A stretch of DNA of 64,000 nt from Saccharolobus caldissimus (GTDB lineage Archaea > Thermoproteota > Thermoprotei_A > Sulfolobales > Sulfolobaceae), in NCBI RefSeq assembly GCF_020886315.1, contig NZ_AP025226.1, forward strand, positions 372,001 through 436,000. The letters run 5' to 3'. The position numbers and the translations under genes were made by a program. Below, piece by piece: positions 26,590 to 35,424 of the stretch. A model generated the notes under the pieces. The model saw nothing but the letters and a program-made list of their open reading frames with translations. It searched no databases and was not told where the DNA came from. How positions within the stretch are numbered: the first letter of the stretch is position 1; each line of letters begins with the position of its first letter.

Positions 26590-28140
26590 CTATTGATCAT
26601 ATATATCAAATAATAACTCAGCATGAGGATCAATAATATCTATATCACTTTTCCTCGTTCCCCTAAACTCAATTCCAGATAGTCTAGCCACCTCTTCTGC
26701 AGCAGTTTTGATTTCATCTTTATGTTCCTTTCCTGCAGTAGTTCTTAATCTTCCTAAGTTCCCTACAACTATAAAAATACCTTTATGCCTGCTAAGTTGA
26801 ACATTTAGAAGCTCTGGTTCATTAAAGTAAATAGTATATAGTGGCTCATCGTAACTCTGTGTAGTATGTTCTTTTCCAAGTACAGCAATAATATTATAGT
26901 CTTCTCCTCCTAACATTGATTGAACTGTTGTAACATCAATTAGTTCGTTAAGCTCTCTCAGATTATATCTGTTTATAAGACTACTTATAAGTAATTTAGT
27001 TTGAATTGACATATCAACATAGGGTGATATAATAGTAGTATGTTTTTTTGTAGCTGCTGCTAATATAATAGCATAACTTGCGGCTATTTTAGCTCTAATA
27101 TCATCGTATAAATCGTATTCTGGATCATTATAAGCAAACTTTTGCCTTACATGATGGTAGATCCCAATTCTCTCAGTAGTAATCACTTCTTCTATGTTTT
27201 TTGCGAATCCACTAAGCTCTTGTTCGTTTTTTAATCTATTTAATATTTCACTATCATAGCTGCGTCCTATTTCCTTTATGACCCTTTTCCCATCAACAAC
27301 AGATTTTAACAGTCCTCCATAATACGCATTGCTAATTATTTCTTCTGTAGGAGTAGGTAACCTTCTAGTAGTATCTAAAAAATTGTAGAAAGATTTTGGT
27401 GGATTCTGATATATTGCATCCATTAAATCGATTTTCTTATTAATTATATCCTTATATAAATCTGGATAATCGTTTTCTATTAATTTCATTAAGATTTTTT
27501 CCATTAACAGATATTCCCTTCTACTAATTCTATAAAATTCTGTTAATGAGATAGCTTGCATAGGATCTCCTATTACGTTTAACGAACCCAGAATTTGTTT
27601 TCCACTTCTTAAAAGTTCTTCCGCAATAGGTGTAAATTCCCTATGTAGGGGGGATCTGCTTGCTTCATCAATTAACATATGAAACCTTGATAAATAATCT
27701 TTAGATTTAAATTCCCTAGAAAAGAAAATTCGTTGATAATCAGTAGTAATAACTAGCTTTACTTTTTTAGTTATTGGGCCCCTTAAAGATTCAAAATTTG
27801 TATAATTAAATTGGCTTCCATAAACTCTAACTTGCTCTAGAAAAGTATTTTTATCGGGAAATAGTTTACACATACGTTTAAGCATATCGGCAACTAGTCT
27901 ATTACTTGGTGCAGTATACACAATTACTTCATTTTCATCTAAATCATCTAAAGAATTCTCGATAACAGTGTAATAGAGAGTAGTCTTCCCTGTTCCAGGA
28001 GGACCCTGAACTACAGCAAGGCTATTCTTCTTTATTGAGTTACTTATTAATTCCATGGCTTCTTTTGCAGTACCTTCTAAGTTTATCTGCTGTCTATCTT
28101 TTACATTAATATAATAAATTTTTTCGATATTATATACCAT
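26590..28140 (-). CDS. SF1B (Upf1/Dna2-like) helicase
   Basis: 516 residues with a full helicase core: Walker A VVQGPPGTGKTTL (46-53), Walker B MLIDEASRSP, motif III NVIGDPMQAIS, motif V TTVQSMLGGEDYN, motif VI NVQLSRHKGIFIVVGN. The architecture is that of the helicase half of Dna2. One base separates it from the upstream nuclease gene, so the two probably work as a split Dna2-like helicase-nuclease. Confidence 0.85.
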   Translation of the reverse strand: MVYNIEKIYYINVKDRQQINLEGTAKEAMELISNSIKKNSLAVVQGPPGTGKTTLYYTVIENSLDDLDENEVIVYTAPSNRLVADMLKRMCKLFPDKNTFLEQVRVYGSQFNYTNFESLRGPITKKVKLVITTDYQRIFFSREFKSKDYLSRFHMLIDEASRSPLHREFTPIAEELLRSGKQILGSLNVIGDPMQAISLTEFYRISRREYLLMEKILMKLIENDYPDLYKDIINKKIDLMDAIYQNPPKSFYNFLDTTRRLPTPTEEIISNAYYGGLLKSVVDGKRVIKEIGRSYDSEILNRLKNEQELSGFAKNIEEVITTERIGIYHHVRQKFAYNDPEYDLYDDIRAKIAASYAIILAAATKKHTTIISPYVDMSIQTKLLISSLINRYNLRELNELIDVTTVQSMLGGEDYNIIAVLGKEHTTQSYDEPLYTIYFNEPELLNVQLSRHKGIFIVVGNLGRLRTTAGKEHKDEIKTAAEEVARLSGIEFRGTRKSDIDIIDPHAELLFDIYDQ

Positions 28141-28141
28141 A

Positions 28142-30076
28142 CTAATTACCTGGTTTATTTAGTTTACTAATTAATTTAGGCAATATATCATCAATTGTCT
28201 GATATAGATCCCATCCGTTATTACTTTCTTTCTCTAGATCATCAGCTACTTTCTTGAATATTTTTTCTGCCTCTTCTTTTTCATCAATTCTTTTTTCAAT
28301 CTTTTCCATTATTTTTTGACTGTCATCTCTTAGTTTTCTTTGGATTGCATCGATTGTCATGAGCTCTCTAGACGTTAAATCAACTCCTGTTTCTACAAAT
28401 AGAGAGTCTTTAACTAGTTCTGGATATTTCTCAATATATTTTTTAATAAGAGTTAATGAGTATCTAAATACGCTTGAAGGTATATTAATATAATATTTTA
28501 CTAAATCATTATCTATTTCAACCCTGTCTACTCTCGCGGTAAGATTAAGTGACAATGAGGGTATTCTAGATGCATCATTTAAAAATAACATTACCGGTTT
28601 CCCCTCTCTTATAACTCTAAGTTTTCCATCGTTTTTTTCATAATCTCTAATTTTTCTATATATTACAAAATTATCTGAATCATATATTCCATCTATTACA
28701 TCTACGCGTATCTGTTGAAAAATTTTCTTATCTTTGTAAATTAAAATACGCTGTTTCTTTTTATCTTGTCTTATTAATGGGCCTGCTGGAAACGTCCATT
28801 CATATCCATTACCATTCTTAAGGTTGCTGATTACATCGTCTCTTCTATGCTTTCTAAAAAGTTCATATATAACTTTAAATGTTATTGAAGTGTTCTCTCT
28901 GATACCTAGAGTATAGTATCTTAAAGCCCACATTACAATATCGAATGGCGTTTTCTTGTATTGCCCTAAATAGAATCCACATGCCTCAATAAGAGGACAT
29001 AATGGTTTGTTCCCAGTTTTGCAAGGAAACTTATCTCTCTTGGTAGGATTTCCTCTACGTAGTCCAAGTGGTATTAATCTCAGTGCACTATATTCCTTAT
29101 CTCTGATTTTTAATTTGCAGTACTCCTTAACTTCTTCCTCATCTATTCCAAATACTTTGGGATTAACCAATTGCAATGTAAGGTATCCTGCAACTACTAT
29201 TACCTTACCAACTAATTTTCTAAATTCAATAAATTTTTCCTTAGTATTAGAGAACAGTATTGGATGTGGTTGTAAAGTTAGTTTTCTTCCTTTTCCAATC
29301 CCAGGTCTTATTATTAAAGGGAGAACTTTGACGTCCTTGATAGTTTTTTGAATATCATCCCATTTCCCTGTTATAGCATCTACAGCATCTTTGCCCGAAT
29401 ATCCTAATCTTCTTGCTTCTAATAATGAATATGCAATAACTTGCGCTTTTTCTGTGTCATAAACTTGTTCATCGTAAGTTTTCCATTCTACTACTATAGC
29501 CTTTTTATTTTCCTTATCCTCTAATATTAGGTCAGGTACTCCTAAGATGTGATATTCGTAATCATGAAATTGCTGTTCTACAACTGGAAATAATCTATTA
29601 AATGAAGTGTTAAGTATAGGATAAATCTTATTTACTAACGCATTTTGTAGAGAGCTAAGCATCTCATAAGCTAATGCTATATAATCTTCTTTTCGCTCTC
29701 TGTCTGCAAACAAATCTACATTATCATCATATGCTTTTTCAATTAATTCCCTCATTTCAGATAAACTAAGAGGCTTATTCTGGTTAAACATTTCAATTGA
29801 AACTAAACCTAATAACTTGTGAATATCAGTTCCTTTACCAGGTGTATTAGATACTATGAAATCACGTACGCCAATGAACTCTTGTAACTTGGCTTTATAT
29901 ATACAATATCCTACACCGTTAGCTATGTTAGTTACCTTAGCTATATGGCCTGTGGATCTAAGTAAGATATCAATATTCTCTTCGCATAAATTTTTTTCAT
30001 TTGTATTTAATTTATCTATATAATCTATATAATCATAAATCTCTTCATAACTTATATCCTCATCTCTTATACTCAT
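28142..30076 (-). CDS. Cas4/Dna2-like PD-(D/E)XK nuclease, probable 4Fe-4S protein
   Basis: 644 residues. In order: Cys58 (GVGYCIYKAKL), His86 (GTDIHKLLG), Asp182 (LGVPDLIL), Glu197 and Lys199 (VVEWKT), Gln212 (AQVIAYSLL), then Cys352, Cys360 and Cys366 (FPCKTGNKPLCPLIEAC). This is the Cas4/AddB/Dna2 nuclease layout, with four cysteines for a cluster. The C-terminal 300 residues include a beta-rich part (MLFLNDASRIPSLSLNLTAR) and a charged coiled end, perhaps for DNA or partner binding. First gene of the two-gene operon with the helicase. Confidence 0.8.
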   Translation of the reverse strand: MSIRDEDISYEEIYDYIDYIDKLNTNEKNLCEENIDILLRSTGHIAKVTNIANGVGYCIYKAKLQEFIGVRDFIVSNTPGKGTDIHKLLGLVSIEMFNQNKPLSLSEMRELIEKAYDDNVDLFADRERKEDYIALAYEMLSSLQNALVNKIYPILNTSFNRLFPVVEQQFHDYEYHILGVPDLILEDKENKKAIVVEWKTYDEQVYDTEKAQVIAYSLLEARRLGYSGKDAVDAITGKWDDIQKTIKDVKVLPLIIRPGIGKGRKLTLQPHPILFSNTKEKFIEFRKLVGKVIVVAGYLTLQLVNPKVFGIDEEEVKEYCKLKIRDKEYSALRLIPLGLRRGNPTKRDKFPCKTGNKPLCPLIEACGFYLGQYKKTPFDIVMWALRYYTLGIRENTSITFKVIYELFRKHRRDDVISNLKNGNGYEWTFPAGPLIRQDKKKQRILIYKDKKIFQQIRVDVIDGIYDSDNFVIYRKIRDYEKNDGKLRVIREGKPVMLFLNDASRIPSLSLNLTARVDRVEIDNDLVKYYINIPSSVFRYSLTLIKKYIEKYPELVKDSLFVETGVDLTSRELMTIDAIQRKLRDDSQKIMEKIEKRIDEKEEAEKIFKKVADDLEKESNNGWDLYQTIDDILPKLISKLNKPGN

Positions 30077-30283
30077 TTCATCACCAATCCTTTATTTTCG
30101 TATATATTTGTGAGTATAGGGAACGCTCTCTCATGTCTCTCCCATTTTTATAAGTATTATGTACGATAAGCATATTAAGACCTTGAATAAAGGGTAAATA
30201 GGAATGGAGAATCATAGAATGGTACCGCCCCACTAATTTATATACTTTTAAATAGCTAATAAACTTTTGTAGAATGAGTTTAA

Positions 30284-30469
30284 GGAAGCTTTTTTTGTGA
30301 GTCTGATGTAGAGAAAAAACGCATAATATCATCTTTAGTCGATGCGTTGAACTCGGTAATAATACATTATGATCTAGAGGACTTTCGAAAGGATATAGTA
30401 TCTTATACTTCTAAAAGTGAGATCTTACAAGATATCCTAAGAGCATTTACTGGATTAGAAATGTTTTAG
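30284..30469 (+). pseudogene. Gene remnant without start codon
   Basis: Open frame reading ESDVEKKRIISSLVDALNSV and then SEILQDILRAFTGLEMF, on the opposite strand to the nuclease gene. Protein-like composition but no initiation codon, with stops just upstream. Probably the tail of a lost gene; family unknown. Confidence 0.35.
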
Positions 30470-30509
30470 TTGAGAGTCCAATAATAACTGGATCACGTAA
30501 TTTAGTCTA

Positions 30510-31307
30510 TTAAAGTTTCGGGCACTCAATTTCATCAAAGTAGTCCTTTATATTACTACTATTTATAGTATCGTAAGTAGGAACTTTCTTCACTCTTAAA
30601 CAGACAGGATCTGATGTACAATTATTACAATATACTATGATCATTATTATATTACCTTCCGATAATTTTATGCTATAACTACTTCCTATCGGAAACGGTC
30701 GTCTTATCCCTATATCACCCGTTATTATAGTGGATTCTTCAGTGATATACTTATCAGTGGATTCTTTGCTTAAAATGTTAGTTTGTACATCTTTTATAAT
30801 ACGTATTAATTCTGCAATTTCAAAATCATTTACTGCTATATTTATCGGTTTGTATGTCTCTTCTATGTTTGAATCGGAGTATGGATTCCTGACCCAGCGA
30901 AGTTTTATCCCACCGAAATAATCCCACGTATCGTTTCTTAATATTCTAGCCTTAACTATACATTCTCTTGCGGTATCCAGGCCTATATTAGAAACTTTAA
31001 TCCTCAGTATCTTGACGTTTTCAAAGAATTCATACCCCATAAATGGCGATAATTGCTTTTGTAAATCCTTGTCTAAAAAGTAATAATCAAATTCCACTTT
31101 TAGTTTAGGCCTCTTTCTTAACTCATCTAGCTGTTGTCCAAGAATCGAATTTTGCTTCTTTACCTCTTCAATCTGCTGCTTCAACGTTTCGTTCTGCTTC
31201 TTCATCTCCTTATACTGCTTGTAGTAGATAACGATGCTAGCTATCAGCGCTGCAGTTGTAATAACGCTTAGAACTATAGAGACTATTTCTGATGTATTTC
31301 CTATCAA
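30510..31307 (-). CDS. Membrane-anchored coiled-coil protein
   Basis: 265 residues. One TM helix (residues 9-28), a coiled coil (about 30-68, EMKKQNETLKQQIEEVKKQN), then a soluble beta-rich domain (KLKVEFDYYF ... LRIKVSNIGL) resembling an immunoglobulin-like or C2-like sandwich. It is the last gene inside the repeat-flanked block. Role unknown; a membrane effector or sensor for the block is one possibility. Confidence 0.6.
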   Translation of the reverse strand: MIGNTSEIVSIVLSVITTAALIASIVIYYKQYKEMKKQNETLKQQIEEVKKQNSILGQQLDELRKRPKLKVEFDYYFLDKDLQKQLSPFMGYEFFENVKILRIKVSNIGLDTARECIVKARILRNDTWDYFGGIKLRWVRNPYSDSNIEETYKPINIAVNDFEIAELIRIIKDVQTNILSKESTDKYITEESTIITGDIGIRRPFPIGSSYSIKLSEGNIIMIIVYCNNCTSDPVCLRVKKVPTYDTINSSNIKDYFDEIECPKL

Positions 31308-31355
31308 GACTATTCTAAATTATAATATTATATTAAAGATAAAGGCTCATCAAAG

Positions 31356-31371
31356 TAAACTCCCCAGTTTA
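31356..31371. repeat. Recombination motif, perfect
   Basis: Upstream of the coiled-coil membrane protein gene. Confidence 0.9.
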
Positions 31372-31727
31372 CTTCATAAAAATTGTAAATATAAAAAATG
31401 GCTCAAGGTGATTTTCATTTTATTTCTTGCATTAGTATAAAACTCTAAGGGGCGTGAACAGATCTTAATTACAATTTTACCATAAATGAACAGATACTTT
31501 TACTAAAATAACGTTCTTCATGTAGAGACTAATTTATTGAAATTTACAAAAATAAGGACGTGAACAGAAATAGGCTAACTTTTGCACGTTGTAGTATACT
31601 GTAAAAGTAACCTTCTAACTAAATATTATAATATAATAATGTAGTATAAGGAACTACTAGGCCAGGATACTGTAAAGTACAGTGTAGTATCAGGCCGTAC
31701 GGTGCAGTTCGGTACCCTGGATTTTTA
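31372..31727. other. Gene-free stretch with a perfect dyad
   Basis: Contains ACTGTA-AAG-TACAGT (31669-31683) inside a larger imperfect palindrome (31667-31690), and two GTGAACAG words. No gene seen. Confidence 0.5.
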
Positions 31728-31805
31728 TGCTCTTTTACTTTTTTGTTATTATATTAAAGGGTTTATTACGCTGAGTTGATACTTTTTCAGTAAACTCCCC
31801 AGTTT
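31728..31805 (+). repeat. Right 75-bp direct repeat flanking the DndC/helicase/nuclease block
   Basis: Counterpart of 25271-25345, here with a perfect recombination motif at its end. Confidence 0.75.
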
Positions 31806-31806
31806 A
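31791..31806. repeat. Recombination motif, perfect
   Basis: At the end of the right 75-bp flanking repeat; degenerate counterpart at 25331. Confidence 0.9.
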
Positions 31807-31850
31807 CAGAAACAAAATTCAAACCTTTAGTAAAGTTAATAAATTATGTT

Positions 31851-32153
31851 ATGAATAACGGTATTATGGAAAGTATTTCAAGAAATGATCATACCATTGA
31901 TTATATAGTAAACTCAATGACTGATGATGAGTATAAGAAAGCTAAGGAACTCTATAAATTTCTTATCAACATAACAAAATGCACCCAAGGCATCCTTAAT
32001 ATCGAGAGAAAGAAGTTAATTGATATTGCAGCTGCTTATATGGAATGTACTCCAATAGAAGCACATAATATACTGATAAAAATGAAGAGCTACGGCTGGA
32101 TAAAAACTCTGGACAAAGATTATATCATTGTAAATATAAAGAAGGATTTTTAA
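31851..32153 (+). CDS. Small winged-helix-like protein
   Basis: 100 residues. C-terminal IDIAAAYMECTPIEAHNILI followed by KSYGWIKTLDKDYIIVN fits a winged helix. Possibly a regulator of the adjacent cargo. Confidence 0.6.
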   Translation: MNNGIMESISRNDHTIDYIVNSMTDDEYKKAKELYKFLINITKCTQGILNIERKKLIDIAAAYMECTPIEAHNILIKMKSYGWIKTLDKDYIIVNIKKDF

Positions 32154-32184
32154 AGGAGAATTGTAACTTTTCCTTATTTTAAGC

Positions 32185-32454
32185 TTATTGTGGTATTGTG
32201 TTACCCTGGCCCATGGACACCGCTAAATCGTTTATCAGAAATACTAAGGCAGAAATAGTGTTTAGCTCTTCTTTATTACGTGCTTCAATTACTCCACCAA
32301 TACCACCTTGAGTATAACTTATACTTAAAACTCTGAACCCTTTATCAAAATCTCCTACTGCTTCAACTACTACTGAAGGACCACTCTCATATTCAAACCT
32401 ATAAATTACCTTACCTCCCTCCCTTTTCTTGTCGACTCTTACAATCTTATCCAT
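32185..32454 (-). CDS. Small hypothetical protein
   Basis: 89 residues. Beta-strand-rich N-terminal half (VIYRFEYESGPSVVVEAVGD) and a helical end. Follows the 212-residue TM protein after 24 bases, so probably the same operon. No family recognised. Confidence 0.5.
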   Translation of the reverse strand: MDKIVRVDKKREGGKVIYRFEYESGPSVVVEAVGDFDKGFRVLSISYTQGGIGGVIEARNKEELNTISALVFLINDLAVSMGQGNTIPQ

Positions 32455-32478
32455 AGGTTAAATTAGGATAGGGTAATA

Positions 32479-33117
32479 TTAAGTATTAAGGTATTTCTTA
32501 CAGTCTTGATCAGACTTACACGCCTCTATACATCGCTCTACAAATTTCGCTAACTCGCACGGTATCTCGGTACCGTTGGCATTACGTGATGCAACCCTTA
32601 TCTTAAGTTTGCGATTCTTGAATTGGTTGTACTCAAACAGATTTGATCTGGGATCCCACTCCCATCTAGGACTGTTAATAGGCCTTACCGGAAAGAATAA
32701 GTTGCAGTTATTTAAGTCTTTAAGACAGTTCTTATTAAGGAAGAGGACTACCAAAGATTCCTTACCTACTATATCCATTGCGTAATGGTAACCGTAACCC
32801 CAGGGTGCGGGGGAAGAATGCAAACCCTCTAGCTCTACCCAACCTTGAGCGTTTTCCGCGAGTAGCATACTCTTCGTAACAAATAGTCTCTTTGGTGCTT
32901 TTGGAGACTTCCATTTTATTTCAAACATGTAACTACACTGTATGAAAACCTCTTTATTAGGAAAACAGATAGGAGTGGCCGTGATTTTAATCGGGTTGAA
33001 GGAAGGCCTACTGGCTATGTCTAACCACTTTGCTACAATTGCGCCTATAGATGTAGATATAACGCCCCCAGCTAAGCCTATAATAATATCTATATAACTA
33101 ATTCTTTTCGCCCCCAA
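32479..33117 (-). CDS. Single-TM protein of unknown function
   Basis: 212 residues. One hydrophobic N-terminal segment (IDIIIGLAGGVISTSIGAIV), then a domain with several cysteines (FIQCSYMFEIKWKSP; C-terminal CELAKFVERCIEACKSDQDC). Probably membrane anchored. A recombination motif lies 50 bases upstream. Confidence 0.55.
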   Translation of the reverse strand: MGAKRISYIDIIIGLAGGVISTSIGAIVAKWLDIASRPSFNPIKITATPICFPNKEVFIQCSYMFEIKWKSPKAPKRLFVTKSMLLAENAQGWVELEGLHSSPAPWGYGYHYAMDIVGKESLVVLFLNKNCLKDLNNCNLFFPVRPINSPRWEWDPRSNLFEYNQFKNRKLKIRVASRNANGTEIPCELAKFVERCIEACKSDQDCKKYLNT

Positions 33118-33165
33118 TTTTTAGATTGTGCGAATACTGTTATTTTGCTTTCGGCAAACTTTGAA

Positions 33166-33181
33166 TAAACTCCCCAGTTTA
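33166..33181. repeat. Recombination motif, perfect
   Basis: Between the 32479 gene and the Argonaute block. Confidence 0.9.
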
Positions 33182-33573
33182 CTGAAACAAATCCTAACTT
33201 CTCTAAATAGAGATACAACATATATAACTACTACTGAAACTTTTTCACATACAAAACTTACAAAACCTAACACACTTTTTACTTTCAATTTTACGCATTT
33301 TTATTTAGGCTAATTTTACGCTAAGTTATAGCTAATTGAATTTGTATTATTATTTTTAGAAAAATTTTAGGTGCTTAATAAGTTCTATTTCGCTGAAAAA
33401 CTATCCTGGGTCTTATCTATCACTCATAAAAACTACTTTTATTTTCCTTGAGTAGCAGTTATTAGTGGTGGCTCTGTTTAGAGAAAAAGAAATAAGAAAA
33501 CTTTTGCTTTCTGGTTGACAGTTATAATAAAAATATTATTCACTTTCTGTAGATATAATCATAAGTAATTATT
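33182..33573. other. Gene-free stretch upstream of the Argonaute-associated genes
   Basis: AT-rich; should contain the promoter of the 33574-35424 operon. No repeat or RNA gene seen. Confidence 0.4.
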
Positions 33574-34686
33574 ATGCTTGAAAAGTTTACCCAAAAAATA
33601 AGGGGTAAAAAGGAATATGACCATCACGCTCAGACATTCGCATTCGTAAGTAGTAGTGAGTACTATGAGAAATTAAGGCTAATCGGATTAGAATTGTTTA
33701 ACAGATACATCTACTCAAATGATTTACAGAATGAAGCAATGCTGGCCTGGGGAGCTTTATTTCACCTTATTTCCGGTCAGCTTAATGTAGCCAATGACGA
33801 AAGAGAAGAGATAAAGAGTCGTATTGAGAAAAGATTACAGTACCTTCTTCAAATACCAGAACAGCTAGAATCTAACTGGGAGTTAGGGTTTGCTGCTTCA
33901 GTATATTTTTATGTGCTTAAAAAGATGGGCTTAAATGTAGATAAGCCTGGAGATAAGATACACAGTATACTAAATAACGTTCATTTTTACAGAATTCCGG
34001 GTGTTAGTAAAACCCCAGCATTTCTGGGTTTTACTCTTGCTATGTTCAATGAGAAATGTAATGATGATGACGAATGCAAATTATATTATTTTATGTATAA
34101 GAAAATTAACAAAGAAGAAGTTGAGGAGGTAACGAATTTTAATAGGAACGATCTTGTAGAAAGTCTATTAGCTTATTACCTTTATGGAGAGAGATCGGGG
34201 TTACAGCTCAACGAGCTATGGATACAACTTGTTAGAGAGGTAATGGGAAAGGAGGTTAATGAATATATTAAAAAGTACGAACCATATGAAAGTGAATGTT
34301 GCGATAACGAGATTTTTATCCCTAAAGAAAGGCTTTTCTTGTTACTAATACTGATGAAGCTTCTAGGGTTAGATAAAGTAATTTATGTAGTAGGTTTATC
34401 TAATGAGGAGGAAATGAAAAGAATATTAAAACTAAACGAAGAAATAGAGAAAACTAATCGTAGAGCTACCATTATATTTGTGAGTTCATTAGTTTCAATT
34501 ACAATATTGGTTATTTGGGGATTTGTAATACCTAGTATCTCTCCTTCTCTCTTTTTAACCTTACTTCATTCTGTTATAGCGATAGTAATTGGAACGATCT
34601 CATATGTATTGGGCGTGATATCTTTAATTATAGATTTTCTCAGAAAAGTATATAACAAAACACATGTAAAAAATAAGGTGAATTAA
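33574..34686 (+). CDS. aga2: Aga2-like membrane effector of the short-Argonaute system
   Basis: 370 residues. Mostly helical soluble N-terminal part; two TM helices at the C-terminal end (about 304-324 and 332-355, IIFVSSLVSITILVIWGFVI). In S. islandicus the short Argonaute works with Aga1 and the membrane-depolarising effector Aga2 in abortive infection; position next to an Argonaute and the TM architecture support this identity. The assignment rests on context and topology, not on a diagnostic motif. Confidence 0.65.
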   Translation: MLEKFTQKIRGKKEYDHHAQTFAFVSSSEYYEKLRLIGLELFNRYIYSNDLQNEAMLAWGALFHLISGQLNVANDEREEIKSRIEKRLQYLLQIPEQLESNWELGFAASVYFYVLKKMGLNVDKPGDKIHSILNNVHFYRIPGVSKTPAFLGFTLAMFNEKCNDDDECKLYYFMYKKINKEEVEEVTNFNRNDLVESLLAYYLYGERSGLQLNELWIQLVREVMGKEVNEYIKKYEPYESECCDNEIFIPKERLFLLLILMKLLGLDKVIYVVGLSNEEEMKRILKLNEEIEKTNRRATIIFVSSLVSITILVIWGFVIPSISPSLFLTLLHSVIAIVIGTISYVLGVISLIIDFLRKVYNKTHVKNKVN

Positions 34687-34689
34687 AGC

Positions 34690-35424
34690 ATGGTTTTAGA
34701 GTCTAATATGTTTAAAACAGAACAAGAATTACCGGGACTAGTCTTAAATTGTATTGAAATTGATAATGAAAAAGAGGCACATGAAGCGGTAAAAGAATTA
34801 TCCAAGTATGGGATTTTTGGAGTAGCTAGGGAGAAAAAGATATTCTTTACCACAGTAATTGAGGATGGCAATATATTAAAGGATAGAGTAACTGAAGTCC
34901 TGAAAAAACATAAGATCGGCTTCAGTGATATCAAAGAAAATTGTAAGAAAATAACACCGGAGGACAATAAGGATTATTTCATGCAGATTTTTGCAAACGC
35001 ACTACGATATGTAATATATCAAAAACTAGAAGATATTAATAAGGATAAGAAAGAAAACGAGAAATGGACGTTAGATGAGGTTAAAAACGGCGTGTATATA
35101 TGCAAAGAAAAGTTAGATATAGATAATCATAAGATCTGCGTTGGAGCAAAATTCACCATAAAAGTATTCGATAACAAAGCTGAGCTATATATTGATAGGA
35201 AACTAAAACTACTAGATGAAAAGAATACCAGATTAACTAGGAAATTAAGAAAAAAGATTAATGAGAAAGGTATAATAGATCCTAAAACTAGGTACGAGTT
35301 TATAAAGGGAGTCACAGAGGAAATATTTGGGAACTCTGACTATATTAATATAAAGCTTTCCAGAGATTATATAGTAAGTATGAGAAGAACTAAATTCACT
35401 GAAAAGCTACCCATTACCTTTTAA
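34690..35424 (+). CDS. aga1: Aga1-like Argonaute partner protein
   Basis: 244 residues, ATG 34690 with AAGGTGA upstream. Soluble, mixed alpha/beta, with NSDYINIKLSRDYIVS near the end. Lies between the membrane effector and the convergent Argonaute gene (four-base overlap at the 3' ends). In S. islandicus Aga1 forms a stable complex with Ago that recognises nucleic acid. Confidence 0.6.
   Translation: MVLESNMFKTEQELPGLVLNCIEIDNEKEAHEAVKELSKYGIFGVAREKKIFFTTVIEDGNILKDRVTEVLKKHKIGFSDIKENCKKITPEDNKDYFMQIFANALRYVIYQKLEDINKDKKENEKWTLDEVKNGVYICKEKLDIDNHKICVGAKFTIKVFDNKAELYIDRKLKLLDEKNTRLTRKLRKKINEKGIIDPKTRYEFIKGVTEEIFGNSDYINIKLSRDYIVSMRRTKFTEKLPITF

Noticed and set aside
28142-30076. Cas4 of a CRISPR system
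   Set aside because: The nuclease has Cas4-like motifs but is 644 residues long, is coupled to a helicase, and no cas1/cas2 or array is near.
30081-30332. 83-codon minus-strand frame upstream of the nuclease gene
   Set aside because: Composition is not protein-like, it lacks a ribosome site, and it overlaps the likely promoter of the nuclease operon.
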